Assembly: GCF_000383615.1 (NCBI RefSeq)
Contig: NZ_KB911608.1
Location: 48,639 to 112,638, forward strand
Reading direction: 5' to 3'
DNA: 64,000 nt
DNA from: Streptomyces canus 299MFChir4.1
GTDB lineage: Bacteria > Actinomycetota > Actinomycetes > Streptomycetales > Streptomycetaceae
Position 1 is the first letter of the stretch; the number at the start of each line of letters is the position of its first letter. Positions 46,058-54,525 of the stretch are shown here, in pieces. The notes below the pieces were generated by a model. It made no database searches, was not told the origin of the DNA, and saw only the letters and a list, made by a program, of their open reading frames with translations. The position numbers and the translations under genes were made by a program.

Positions 46058-47116
46058 TCAGGCGAGCCCGAGGCGCTCGGCCGCCGTCGCCGCGTCGACC
46101 GGGACGGTGACCGGCTGCGGAGCACCCGCGACGGCCCAGTCGGGGTCCTTGAGGCCGTTGCCGGTGACCGTGCACACGATCCGCTGGCCCGGGTCGACCT
46201 TGCCCTGCTCGGCGGCCTTCAGCAGACCGGCCACGGAGGCGGCGGAGGCGGGCTCCACGAACACACCCTCCTGAGCGGCCAACAGCCGGTAGGCGCGCAG
46301 GATCTCACGGTCCGTCACCTCGTCGATGAACCCGCCGGACTCCTCCTTCGCCGCGAGCGCGTACTGCCAGGAGGCGGGGTTGCCGATACGGATGGCGGTG
46401 GCGATGGTCGACGGGTCCTTGACGACCTCGCCGCGCACGATCGGGGCACTGCCGGAGGCCTGGAAGCCCCACATGCGGGGCGTCTTGGCGGCCACCCCGT
46501 CGGCGGCGTACTCCTTGTAGCCCTTCCAGTACGCCGTGATGTTGCCGGCGTTGCCGACCGGCAGGACGTGGATGTCGGGCGCGTCGCCGAGCATGTCGAC
46601 GATCTCGAAGGCGGCGGTCTTCTGGCCCTCGATACGGACCGGGTTGACCGAATTGACCAGCGCCACCGGGTAGTTGTCGCTCAGCGAGCGGGCCAGGGTG
46701 AGGCAGTCGTCGAAGTTTCCGTCGACCTGGAGGATCTTCGCACCGTGCACGAGGGCCTGGCCCATCTTGCCGAGCGCGATCTTGCCCCGCGGCACCAGCA
46801 CGGCACAGACCATGCCCGCGCGTACGGCGTAGGCGGCGGCGCTCGCCGACGTGTTGCCGGTGGACGCGCAGATGACCGCCTTCGCGCCCTCCTCCTTGGC
46901 CCGCGTGATGGCCATGGTCATACCGCGGTCCTTGAAGGACCCGGTGGGATTGGCGCCCTCCACCTTGAGGTGGACCTCGCACCCGGTGCGCTCGGAGAGC
47001 ACCTGCGCGGGCACGAGGGGCGTGCCGCCCTCACGGAGCGACACGACCGGCGTGGTGTCGGAGACGGGCAGCCGGTCCCGGTACTCCTCGATGATTCCGC
47101 GCCACTGGTGGGTCAT
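46058..47116 (-). CDS. thrC: Threonine synthase
   Basis: A 352-residue PLP enzyme converting O-phosphohomoserine to threonine. The PLP lysine lies in NPTGSFKDRGMTMAI, the phosphate cup in VGNAGNITAYW, and STGNTSASAAAYA follows the usual order. It is of the short (type II-like, bacterial/plant fold) form. It begins six bases after hom, so hom-thrC are cotranscribed. Confidence 0.96.
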   Translation of the reverse strand: MTHQWRGIIEEYRDRLPVSDTTPVVSLREGGTPLVPAQVLSERTGCEVHLKVEGANPTGSFKDRGMTMAITRAKEEGAKAVICASTGNTSASAAAYAVRAGMVCAVLVPRGKIALGKMGQALVHGAKILQVDGNFDDCLTLARSLSDNYPVALVNSVNPVRIEGQKTAAFEIVDMLGDAPDIHVLPVGNAGNITAYWKGYKEYAADGVAAKTPRMWGFQASGSAPIVRGEVVKDPSTIATAIRIGNPASWQYALAAKEESGGFIDEVTDREILRAYRLLAAQEGVFVEPASAASVAGLLKAAEQGKVDPGQRIVCTVTGNGLKDPDWAVAGAPQPVTVPVDAATAAERLGLA

Positions 47117-47122
47117 TGCTGG

Positions 47123-48415
47123 TTACTCTCCTTCAACCCGCATGATGCTGGCGACACCCCGCACGGTGTCGAGCTTGCGCAACGCCTCGACTGTCCCGCC
47201 CAGGGCGGCGTCCGACGCGCGGTGCGTGACGACGACGAGAGACGCCTCGCCGTCCTTCCCCTGCTGCCGAACGGTATCGATGGACACCCCGTGCTCGGCG
47301 AACACGGTGGCAACCTGGGCGAGAACACCCGGTTTGTCGGCCACGTCCAGGCTGATGTGGTAGCGCGTGACGACCTCGCCCATGCCCTCGACGTGCAGGG
47401 CGGCGTACGCGGACTCGCCCGGACCCGTGGTACCGCTGAGGCGGTTGCGGCAGACCGCGACGAGGTCACCGAGGACGGCGGAGGCGGTGGGGGCACCGCC
47501 CGCGCCCGGGCCGTAGAACATCAGCTGGCCGGAGGCGTCGGACTCGACGAACACGGCGTTGTAGGCGCCGCGGACGGACGCGAGGGGATGCGTGAGCGGG
47601 ATCATCGCGGGGTGCACGCGCGCGGTGACGGACCTGCCGTCCTCGGCACGCTCGCAGATGGCGAGCAGCTTGATGGTGCAGCCCATGTTCTTCGCGGAGG
47701 CGAAGTCGGCGGCGGTGACCTCGGTCATGCCCTCGCGGTAGACGTCGTCGAGACGCACGCGCGTGTGGAAGGCGATCCCGGCGAGGATGGCGGCCTTGGC
47801 GGCGGCGTCGAACCCCTCGACGTCGGCGGTCGGGTCGGCCTCCGCGTATCCGAGGGCGGTGGCCTCGTCGAGGGCCTCCTGGTAACCGGCGCCCGTGGAG
47901 TCCATCTTGTCGAGGATGAAGTTGGTGGTGCCGTTGACGATCCCGAGCACCCGGTTGACCTTGTCGCCGGCGAGGGACTCGCGCAGCGGGCGGATCAGCG
48001 GGATGGCACCGGCGACGGCGGCCTCGTAGTAGAGGTCCTTGCCGTGCTGTCCGGCCACCGCGTGCAGGGCGGCGCCGTCCTGGGCGAGGAGCGCCTTGTT
48101 GGCGGAGACGACGGAGGCGCCGTGCTCGAAGGCGGTGGTGATGAGGGAACGGGCGGGCTCGATCCCCCCGATGACCTCCACGACCACGTCGATGTCCCCG
48201 CGTTTGACGAGGGCGGTGGCGTCGGTGGTGACGAGTTCCTGCGGGATGCCCTCACGGACCTTGGAGGGACGCCGTACCGCGACCCCGGCGAGCTCCACGG
48301 GGGCGCCGATGCGGGCGGCGAGGTCGTCGGCGTGCGTCGTCATGATGCGCGCCACCTCTGAGCCGACCACTCCACAGCCCAGCAGCGCCACCTTCAGCGG
48401 ACGCGTACGCATCAT
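47123..48415 (-). CDS. hom: Homoserine dehydrogenase
   Basis: A 430-residue NAD(P)-dependent enzyme making homoserine from aspartate semialdehyde. Rossmann GCGVVGSEV, the ANKALLAQDG segment, the NGTTNFIL catalytic-domain motif and EGFDAAAKAAILAG are present. A C-terminal ACT domain (ISLDVADKPGVLAQVATVFAEHGVSI) probably gives threonine feedback. ATG at 48415 follows GAGG; an in-frame ATG at 48433 is less well supported. Confidence 0.96.
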   Translation of the reverse strand: MMRTRPLKVALLGCGVVGSEVARIMTTHADDLAARIGAPVELAGVAVRRPSKVREGIPQELVTTDATALVKRGDIDVVVEVIGGIEPARSLITTAFEHGASVVSANKALLAQDGAALHAVAGQHGKDLYYEAAVAGAIPLIRPLRESLAGDKVNRVLGIVNGTTNFILDKMDSTGAGYQEALDEATALGYAEADPTADVEGFDAAAKAAILAGIAFHTRVRLDDVYREGMTEVTAADFASAKNMGCTIKLLAICERAEDGRSVTARVHPAMIPLTHPLASVRGAYNAVFVESDASGQLMFYGPGAGGAPTASAVLGDLVAVCRNRLSGTTGPGESAYAALHVEGMGEVVTRYHISLDVADKPGVLAQVATVFAEHGVSIDTVRQQGKDGEASLVVVTHRASDAALGGTVEALRKLDTVRGVASIMRVEGE

Positions 48416-48573
48416 CCGACCTCGTTTCCTCATACCGTCTACGGTGGGTCCAGTCTCACTCACCGGACGGGAGTTTCTGCCCCTCGTCCGGATTATGAGA
48501 CATCTATTTCATTTGTCCGGGGGCGGAAGACCGTAGATCTTCCTTTCCTTGCCCGCGGGGGTCCGGCGGGGGT

Positions 48574-49965
48574 TTATCCCACGTCGAGCCGCAGAAGGTC
48601 CTCCTCCGTCTCCCGGCGGACGATGACCCGGGACTCGCCGTCATGGACGGCGACGACCGGCGGGCGCAGCACGTGGTTGTAGTTGCTCGCCATGGAACGG
48701 CAGTAGGCGCCCGTCGCCGGCACGGCGATGAGGTCACCCGGTGCCAGGTCGGCCGGCAGGAACGCGTCCTTGACCACGATGTCCCCGCTCTCGCAGTGCT
48801 TGCCGACGACCCGGGCGAGCATGGGTTCGGCGTCACTGGTCCTCGACACAAGGGCGACGGTGTACTCGGCGTCGTACAGCGCGGTGCGGATGTTGTCCGA
48901 CATCCCGCCGTCGACGGAGACGTAGGTGCGCAGCCCGTCGAGGGGCTTGATGGTGCCGACCTCGTAGAGCGTGAAGGCCGTCGGACCGACGATGGCGCGC
49001 CCCGGCTCCACGGAGATCCGGGGAGTCCGCAACCTGGCCGCCTCGCACTCCCTCGTCACGATCTCGGTGAGCGCCTTGGCGATCTCGTGCGGCTCGCGGG
49101 GGTCGTCGTCGCTGGTGTAGGCGATGCCGAGGCCGCCCCCGAGGTCGATCTCGGGAAGCTCGACACCGTGCTCGTCACGGACGTCCTTGAGCAGCCCGAC
49201 CACGCGATGTGCCGCGACCTCGAAGCCGGACATGTCGAAGATCTGCGACCCGATGTGGGAGTGGATGCCGATGAGTTCGAGTCCGTCGAGCTTCAGCGCC
49301 CGCCGCACGGCCTCGGCGGCCTGTCCGCCGGCCAGCGGGATACCGAACTTCTGGTCCTCGTGGGCGGTGGCGATGAACTCGTGGGTGTGTGCCTCGACTC
49401 CGACGGTGATGCGGATCTGGACCCTTTGCCGCTTCCCCAGGCTCTGCGCGATGTGCGCGACCCGGACGATCTCCTGGAACGAGTCGAGGACGATACGCCC
49501 CACCCCGCTCTCGACGGCCCGGGTGATCTCCGCCGTCGACTTGTTGTTGCCGTGGAAGGCGATGCGGTCGGCGGGCATGCCGGCGGACAGGGCGGTGGCG
49601 AGCTCGCCGCCGGAGCACACGTCCAGGTTGAGCCCTTCCTCGTGCAGCCAGCGGACGACGGCTCGCGACAGGAACGCCTTGCCGGCGTAGAAGACGTCGG
49701 CATCGGTCCCGAAGGCACCGCGCCAGGCCCGCGCCCGGGCCCGGAAGTCGGCCTCGTCGACGACGTAGGCGGGGGTGCCGTGCTCCTCGGCGAGGGTCTT
49801 GACGTCGATGCCGCCGACGGTGACGACCCCGTTCCCGTCACGGCCGACCGTCTGGGCCCACACCTTGGGGTCGAGGCTGTTGAGGTCGGCGGGCGGCGCG
49901 GAGTAGTGACCCTCGGGAAGGACGTCGGCGTGCCGGGGCCCGGCGGGATGTGCGGAACGGCTCAT
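48574..49965 (-). CDS. lysA: Diaminopimelate decarboxylase
   Basis: A 463-residue fold-type III PLP decarboxylase that makes lysine from meso-diaminopimelate. The PLP lysine lies in VFYAGKAFLS; HSHIGSQIFD, EPGRAIVGPTAF and the other subunit's CESGDIV complete the active site. MSRSAHPAGPRHADVLPEGHYS is the actinobacterial start. It heads the lysA-hom-thrC run of aspartate-family genes and lies 16 bases downstream of nrtL. Confidence 0.96.
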   Translation of the reverse strand: MSRSAHPAGPRHADVLPEGHYSAPPADLNSLDPKVWAQTVGRDGNGVVTVGGIDVKTLAEEHGTPAYVVDEADFRARARAWRGAFGTDADVFYAGKAFLSRAVVRWLHEEGLNLDVCSGGELATALSAGMPADRIAFHGNNKSTAEITRAVESGVGRIVLDSFQEIVRVAHIAQSLGKRQRVQIRITVGVEAHTHEFIATAHEDQKFGIPLAGGQAAEAVRRALKLDGLELIGIHSHIGSQIFDMSGFEVAAHRVVGLLKDVRDEHGVELPEIDLGGGLGIAYTSDDDPREPHEIAKALTEIVTRECEAARLRTPRISVEPGRAIVGPTAFTLYEVGTIKPLDGLRTYVSVDGGMSDNIRTALYDAEYTVALVSRTSDAEPMLARVVGKHCESGDIVVKDAFLPADLAPGDLIAVPATGAYCRSMASNYNHVLRPPVVAVHDGESRVIVRRETEEDLLRLDVG

Positions 49966-49981
49966 CTTCTTGACTGGCTCT

Positions 49982-51157
49982 CTAGAGGTGTTCGGGTGCG
50001 TCGATGCCGAGCAGGGACAGGCCACCGGCCAGCACCGCCCCGGCGGCTTCGGCGAGCGCGAGCCGGGCACGGTGGGCGGCCGAGGGTTTCTCCGCGCCAC
50101 GCGGAAGGACGACTGCGAGAAAGGGGAGAACGGCATCGGCGACGGTGACGAGATACCGGGCCAGGCGATCGGGGGCGTGGTGCGCGGCGGCGGCCTGGAG
50201 GACACGGGGGTGATCGGCGAGGAGGTTCCGCAGGGCTGTCGTGTCGTGTACGACGGTGTCCTGGACGGTGGTTTCCGCTACGGCGGTTTCCGGTACGTCG
50301 GCCTGCCGTGCGTCGGTCCCCTGTACGGCTGCCGCTGTGTCCCCCCGTGGGTGCACGTCCACGTCCCCGGGCTCGGCGTGGAAGCCCAGGTCGGCGGCGT
50401 TGCGGCTGAGAGCCCGGGTGCGGGCGTGGGCGTAACGGACCCGGAAGAGAGGGTTGCTCTCCCGCTGGATCAGGTGGTCGGCGGTGATGCGGGCCCGGTC
50501 GTGAGGGGCGGGGTGAAGAAGCGCCCAGCGGGCGGCGTCCCGGCCGAGGGCGTCGGGGTCGAGGGACCCGAGGCCGACCGGTACGGGTCGTGGTCGTACG
50601 TTGACGTCGAGGGGGGCGGGGGCGGGGGCATCGGGGGTGCCGTACGCATCGACCTCGACGCCGAGGATGTCCGTCCAGGCCGGCTCCGGGCGAGCAACGC
50701 AACTGGTGCGGACGAGGGCGCCCTGGGAGCGGAGGATGCGGGCGACGGCGTCCATCACGACGACGGCGCGGACCTCGTGGGGCGCGTGGAGCTGCACGAG
50801 CTGCCCGGTGGGCCGGTCGGCATGGCCGTACCGCTGTCCGAGTCGCAGGATCTCCCGCACGAGGGCGTCGCCGCTCCCCCGCAGGCTGATGTTGAGGAAC
50901 CCGGGCCCGGTGACGACGACGTCACCGATGCCGTCGCTGTGCGCGAGCCGCTGCCGGAGAATCTCGGCGACCCGCAACGGGGGCTGCCCGGCGGGCCGGG
51001 CCAGCTGGAGGGCGACGTTGGTGGCGTAGTCACCACACCCACCGGGCCCCGGGGGCGTGACGTCGGTCCGCCCCGGGACGGCCACGTCCAGCTCCCCGTC
51101 GTCGACAGCACGACGCACCGCGCGCAGCACGGTACGGGAGAGCTCGACGGGGGTCAC
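49982..51157 (-). CDS. nrtL: ArgS-related anticodon-binding protein NrtL
   Basis: A 391-residue protein resembling arginyl-tRNA synthetase without a working core. The N-terminal ArgRS additional domain (GDYATNVALQLARPAG, GPGFLNISL) and the C-terminal DALR anticodon-binding domain (NPLFRVRYAHARTRALSRNAADLG) are kept. The HIGH motif region reads LHAPHEVRA and no KMSKS is present, so aminoacylation is unlikely. GTG start is six bases after a TACGCT -10 box, suggesting a leaderless message. It lies 16 bases before lysA and 0.8 kb from a tRNA-Arg gene. Confidence 0.88.
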   Translation of the reverse strand: MTPVELSRTVLRAVRRAVDDGELDVAVPGRTDVTPPGPGGCGDYATNVALQLARPAGQPPLRVAEILRQRLAHSDGIGDVVVTGPGFLNISLRGSGDALVREILRLGQRYGHADRPTGQLVQLHAPHEVRAVVVMDAVARILRSQGALVRTSCVARPEPAWTDILGVEVDAYGTPDAPAPAPLDVNVRPRPVPVGLGSLDPDALGRDAARWALLHPAPHDRARITADHLIQRESNPLFRVRYAHARTRALSRNAADLGFHAEPGDVDVHPRGDTAAAVQGTDARQADVPETAVAETTVQDTVVHDTTALRNLLADHPRVLQAAAAHHAPDRLARYLVTVADAVLPFLAVVLPRGAEKPSAAHRARLALAEAAGAVLAGGLSLLGIDAPEHL

Positions 51158-51332
51158 GGGACAAGCGTAGGGGAGGAGGGGGGTGGGAGGGCGAGCGGGT
51201 TTGGGCGGGGTCCGGGATGTGGGACGGGGTGGGGCGGTACTGGGCTGGGCTGGGCTGGGCTGCAGGATGCGGGCGTGGGCGCGGGGCGTGAGGACCCGGA
51301 TGTCACTGCGAGGCCGCCGCGTCTCGTGAGGT

Positions 51333-51803
51333 TCAGCCGCCGGCGCGACCGGCCCGCTCGGCCTCTCCGCCCCCGAGTACACCGCCGACCAGAGGAGTGT
51401 CCCCCTCCTCCGACCGCCGTCGCTCCCGGCTCTGGTCCATCAACTGCCGTACGAGTCGCACGAGTTCGGCGGGCTCGAAGGGCTTGGCGAGGAAGGCGTC
51501 GACGCCGACGTCGAGACCGCTGTCGACCTCGTGCTGCGTACAGGCGCTGACGATGACGAGGGGAAGGTGAGCGGTCCGGGGGTCGGAACGCAGCTGTGCG
51601 GCGGTCCGCAGTCCGTCCAGCCGGGGCATGACCACATCGAGGGTCACGACATCGGGACGCACCTGATGAACGACATCCAGACACTCGACACCATCGGCCG
51701 CGGTCACGACCTCGAGACCCTCCAGCTCGAGATTGACCCTGATCAGCTGCCGGATGACCTTGTTGTCGTCCACAACAAGCACCCGGCCCGACGCGCCTGG
51801 CAC
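51333..51803 (-). CDS. CheY-like single-domain response regulator
   Basis: A 156-residue receiver domain (GRVLVVDDNKVIRQLIRVNLE; phospho-Asp in DVVTLDVVMPRLDG; Lys in AFLAKPFEPAEL) with a ~35-residue Gly/Arg/Glu-rich tail and no DNA-binding output domain. No kinase is adjacent. GTG at 51803 is six bases after a TACTCT -10 box with no ribosome-binding site, so it is probably leaderless. Longer frames upstream lack support. Confidence 0.85.
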   Translation of the reverse strand: MPGASGRVLVVDDNKVIRQLIRVNLELEGLEVVTAADGVECLDVVHQVRPDVVTLDVVMPRLDGLRTAAQLRSDPRTAHLPLVIVSACTQHEVDSGLDVGVDAFLAKPFEPAELVRLVRQLMDQSRERRRSEEGDTPLVGGVLGGGEAERAGRAGG

Positions 51804-51971
51804 AACTCGAGAGTAGGTGCGGACCGGCCACCGCGTCCGGGTTTTCCCCACTTCCACCCCGTGCGGGGGACCCAGGCCGCTGAGGCGCGACCACGAAACC
51901 CGTTCCGGATCACCCCGAGGGAGCTGGTAGTGTTCTACCCGTCGCCGCGAGCCACCAACTCCGACCGACAC

Positions 51972-52043
51972 GCCCCCGTAGCTCAGGGGATAGAGCAACG
52001 GCCTCCGGAGCCGTGTGCGCAGGTTCGAATCCTGCCGGGGGCA
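51972..52043 (+). tRNA. tRNA-Arg (anticodon CCG), AICE attachment gene
   Basis: 72 bases. Acceptor stem GCCCCCG / CGGGGGC with discriminator A; anticodon arm ACGGC-CTCCGGA-GCCGT gives anticodon CCG; T arm CAGGTTCGAATCCTG. The CCA end is not encoded. The integrase gene of the mobile element lies about 0.9 kb downstream, so the 3' part of this gene is the probable att site. Confidence 0.96.
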
Positions 52044-52061
52044 CCTTGCATGAGGTGCCCA

Positions 52062-52101
52062 AAGACCCCGTCACCAGCGGAAACGCTGAGGCCGGGGTCT
52101 T
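52062..52101 (+). terminator. Terminator after tRNA-Arg
   Basis: AAGACCCCG / CGGGGTCTT (9 bp) enclosing an AGCG-GAAA-CGCT hairpin with a stable tetraloop, 18 bases after the tRNA. Confidence 0.75.
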
Positions 52102-52252
52102 CGCGTATGTGCAGGCGTATGCGGCCCGAAGCGGCTCTATGTCGAGGTCTGTGGACGAGGCGTGGACGGGATCTTGAAGCATCGCCGCAGGTGATGCCCT
52201 TAGCTCAAGCAGAATGCTCCCTGGACAGTCGAATCGACGGGTGGGGGACCGC

Positions 52253-52891
52253 GTGGACGTGACCACTCTTGCTGTCGCGCTCATCAGCGTCGGGGGAACA
52301 CTGGGCGGCACTCTGGGCGGGGCTGTGCTCAGCCAGCGCGCCAGCCGGACCCAAGCCGCGGAGCAGAACCAGCGCGCCGATCGTGAACGGGCAGAGCAAC
52401 GAACCGCTCAGGCCCTGCAAGCCAAGCGTGATCTTTATGCGCTGCTGAACGCCACGGCTCGCGCTTACCGGATCGCCGCCCGAGACGCCGTCCGAGCAGC
52501 CGAGCGCGGTGAAAGCAGCGAGCCGGCGGTCCTGGACGCCGCAAAGGATGCTTGGGCCGACCAGTACGCACAGGCGCAGATGGCGCTGCCGAAGGACGTT
52601 CTGGAAGTGGTCTCGACCTTGAACAGGGCGCTGGGGGTCGGGTACTTGGTCGTCAAGCAGCTGCCGACCAGCTCTGACCTGGACGGAGCATACGCGCGGG
52701 CGAGGACTTGGTTCAGCGGTTCAATGTCCGATGGCGTGTACCTGTTGAGAGTGGCGCTGCGACATGACCTCGGCGTGGAGGTCAACGCGAACTTCGAGCA
52801 AGCTCGTACGCAGATGCTCGCCACGCTCGACAGCTCGCGAAAGCACCTGGAACGGCTACTCGCCGCCGAGAGAATGCAGGCCCCCGGGTGA
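52253..52891 (+). CDS. Membrane-anchored protein of unknown function between att and int
   Basis: A 212-residue protein. One N-terminal helix (TTLAVALISVGGTLGGTLGGAVL) is followed by a charged coiled-coil segment (RTQAAEQNQRADRERAEQRTAQALQAKRDLY) and a helical domain to the C-terminus. GTG at 52253 lies behind GGTGGGGGA. Genes of this type (single helix plus SQRASRTQAAEQ-like coil) recur near streptomycete integrases, but no function is known. It is the only rightward gene at this end of the element and is convergent with int. Confidence 0.78.
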   Translation: MDVTTLAVALISVGGTLGGTLGGAVLSQRASRTQAAEQNQRADRERAEQRTAQALQAKRDLYALLNATARAYRIAARDAVRAAERGESSEPAVLDAAKDAWADQYAQAQMALPKDVLEVVSTLNRALGVGYLVVKQLPTSSDLDGAYARARTWFSGSMSDGVYLLRVALRHDLGVEVNANFEQARTQMLATLDSSRKHLERLLAAERMQAPG

Positions 52892-52960
52892 ATTAAGGAC
52901 GCTTCAAAAGAAGAGGCCCCTGGACTGCATACCAGGGGCCACAGACACATTCAGGCTGTG

Positions 52961-54334
52961 TCACTCGTACTCACGAAGCAGGTCCTCGATACGCCGATTG
53001 GCGACGTCCTGCCGTCCGTCCAGGCACTTCGCGTAGCGCGTCAGAAGTACCTCAACGCTGTTGCCTGCGCGCTCGGCCACCTCGGTGGGATCGACTCCGG
53101 CATTGAGCCACGTCGACAGCGCCGAGTGCCGGAGGTCGTACGGGCGACTCGCGAGTGGCGAGGAGGCCACGGTCGGCGGGAGCGCGAGGAGCCGGGCCTC
53201 CTGCCACACGCGGTAGTAGGTCGAGGACGGGACGACCGAACCTTTCTCGCTGAAGAACAGGCGCCCGTCGTCCGCAGTGCCAAAGGTGGCCAGGTGCTCA
53301 CGGAACACGGCGACGAGGTGAGGCGGAATAGGTACCCGCCGGACGTCCTCGGTCGGCCGGTTCTTCAGCCCGCGGTCGTCGTGGGTCTCCCCCGAGTCGG
53401 TCCACTGCTTGCCGACCGACGGGCGGGTCCGGTGAAGCAACGCGGAGCCCCAGCCCTGTGCCGGGAGGATCAGGTCCGTCTCGGCGAGGCCGACCGCTTC
53501 AGCCGGCCGAAGACCGCCGAAGTACATCGCGGCAAACAGACCCACGAGACGACGGCCGCGGGCACGCCGGTATCCGCCCACATAGGAGACGGCCGCCAGG
53601 AGGTTGCGAGCCTGCTCCGGGTTGGCGACGACGCGCGGGTCAACCTGGTTGGACACCTTCGGTTTCTGCCAGCGGACAGCCGTAATGGGGTTCTCGCGCA
53701 GCTCCCCCAGGTCGACCGCATAGTTCGCGGCGTTGACGAGGGTCCGACGCTTGCGCCGCACGGTCTCTGCCGCTGCCGCCGTGCCGTCGAGCTTGAGCTT
53801 CAGCGAGTCGAGGACCGCACGGGCCGTGGCGGGTTCAGCAAGGTCGGCGAGCGGCCGAGAGGCCTTGGACACCCAGTGAAGAACGTTCCGTACGTCGTCC
53901 GGGATTTCCCGATCGTCGGGCCCCGGCAAGACGAAGGCCCAGTTGCGCAGCGCTTTGCGGATCACCTCGTCGGACGGCCTTCCGGCACGCTCGTCGAGGA
54001 GCTCCAGCGTCACGCTGGTGAGGGATTCATTGATGCCGTCCCTCGTGTTGGGGGCGGCATGGGGCCACTTCATGGCGAGATATCTGAGGGCGAAGGCGTA
54101 CCAGGACACGGCCGACTTCTTCTCCTCCATCGAAGCCGGGAGGCCCGACCCGGTGTCGAACTCCTCACCGTCGCGCATCGCTCGCATGAGCTTCGTGCGG
54201 TAGTGGTCGGCGAGCGCTTTGGTGCGGAAGGACTCGGAGAAGACGTTGCCGGCCACTGACCAGCGGACGCCGTACGAAGGCGTTTTGGTGTCCCGCTTTC
54301 GCACGCCCCAGACCTTCGCATCAAGGGACTTCAC
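52961..54334 (-). CDS. int: Site-specific tyrosine recombinase (AICE integrase)
   Basis: A 457-residue integrase. The N-terminal SAM-like DNA-binding part precedes the catalytic domain. First Arg lies in YFGGLRPAEAVGL, the box II region in RPYDLRHSALSTWLNAG (Tyr replaces the first His, as often in actinophage integrases), and the nucleophile Tyr in LLTRYAKCLDG. It integrates and, with Xis, excises the element at tRNA-Arg. GTG at 54334 overlaps the xis stop (GTGA), so xis and int are coupled. Confidence 0.93.
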   Translation of the reverse strand: MKSLDAKVWGVRKRDTKTPSYGVRWSVAGNVFSESFRTKALADHYRTKLMRAMRDGEEFDTGSGLPASMEEKKSAVSWYAFALRYLAMKWPHAAPNTRDGINESLTSVTLELLDERAGRPSDEVIRKALRNWAFVLPGPDDREIPDDVRNVLHWVSKASRPLADLAEPATARAVLDSLKLKLDGTAAAAETVRRKRRTLVNAANYAVDLGELRENPITAVRWQKPKVSNQVDPRVVANPEQARNLLAAVSYVGGYRRARGRRLVGLFAAMYFGGLRPAEAVGLAETDLILPAQGWGSALLHRTRPSVGKQWTDSGETHDDRGLKNRPTEDVRRVPIPPHLVAVFREHLATFGTADDGRLFFSEKGSVVPSSTYYRVWQEARLLALPPTVASSPLASRPYDLRHSALSTWLNAGVDPTEVAERAGNSVEVLLTRYAKCLDGRQDVANRRIEDLLREYE

Positions 54335-54525
54335 GCCGCCGCCTCCAGCTGTCGCAGCAACGTGGTGAAGTCGCTCCGCCATACCCGGAGTTCTCCGTTG
54401 GGTAGCTTGAAGGCGGCCGGCCCGTATCCCAGCTCCCGCCAGCGGTAGAAGGTGCGGCGGGAGACGCCGCCCAGCTCGGTAAGGATCTGCGGGACAGTCA
54501 TCAGTTCGTCTCGTCGGCGGTCCAC
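54331..54525 (-). CDS. xis: Excisionase-like MerR-type winged-helix protein
   Basis: A 64-residue DNA-binding protein: TVPQILTELGGVSRRTFYRWRELGYGP is a MerR/Xis winged helix, followed by LPNGELRVWRSDFTTLL. It is expected to bend att DNA and direct excision. GTG at 54525 lies seven bases after AAGGAGA and is preferred over ATG at 54501, though the extra MDRRRDEL residues are not conserved in the fold. It overlaps rep upstream by 25 bases and int downstream by four. Confidence 0.85.
   Translation of the reverse strand: MDRRRDELMTVPQILTELGGVSRRTFYRWRELGYGPAAFKLPNGELRVWRSDFTTLLRQLEAAA

Noticed and set aside
48643..50148. Rightward frame opposite lysA
   Set aside because: Antisense of a conserved enzyme; Gly/Val/Asp-rich translation without motifs.
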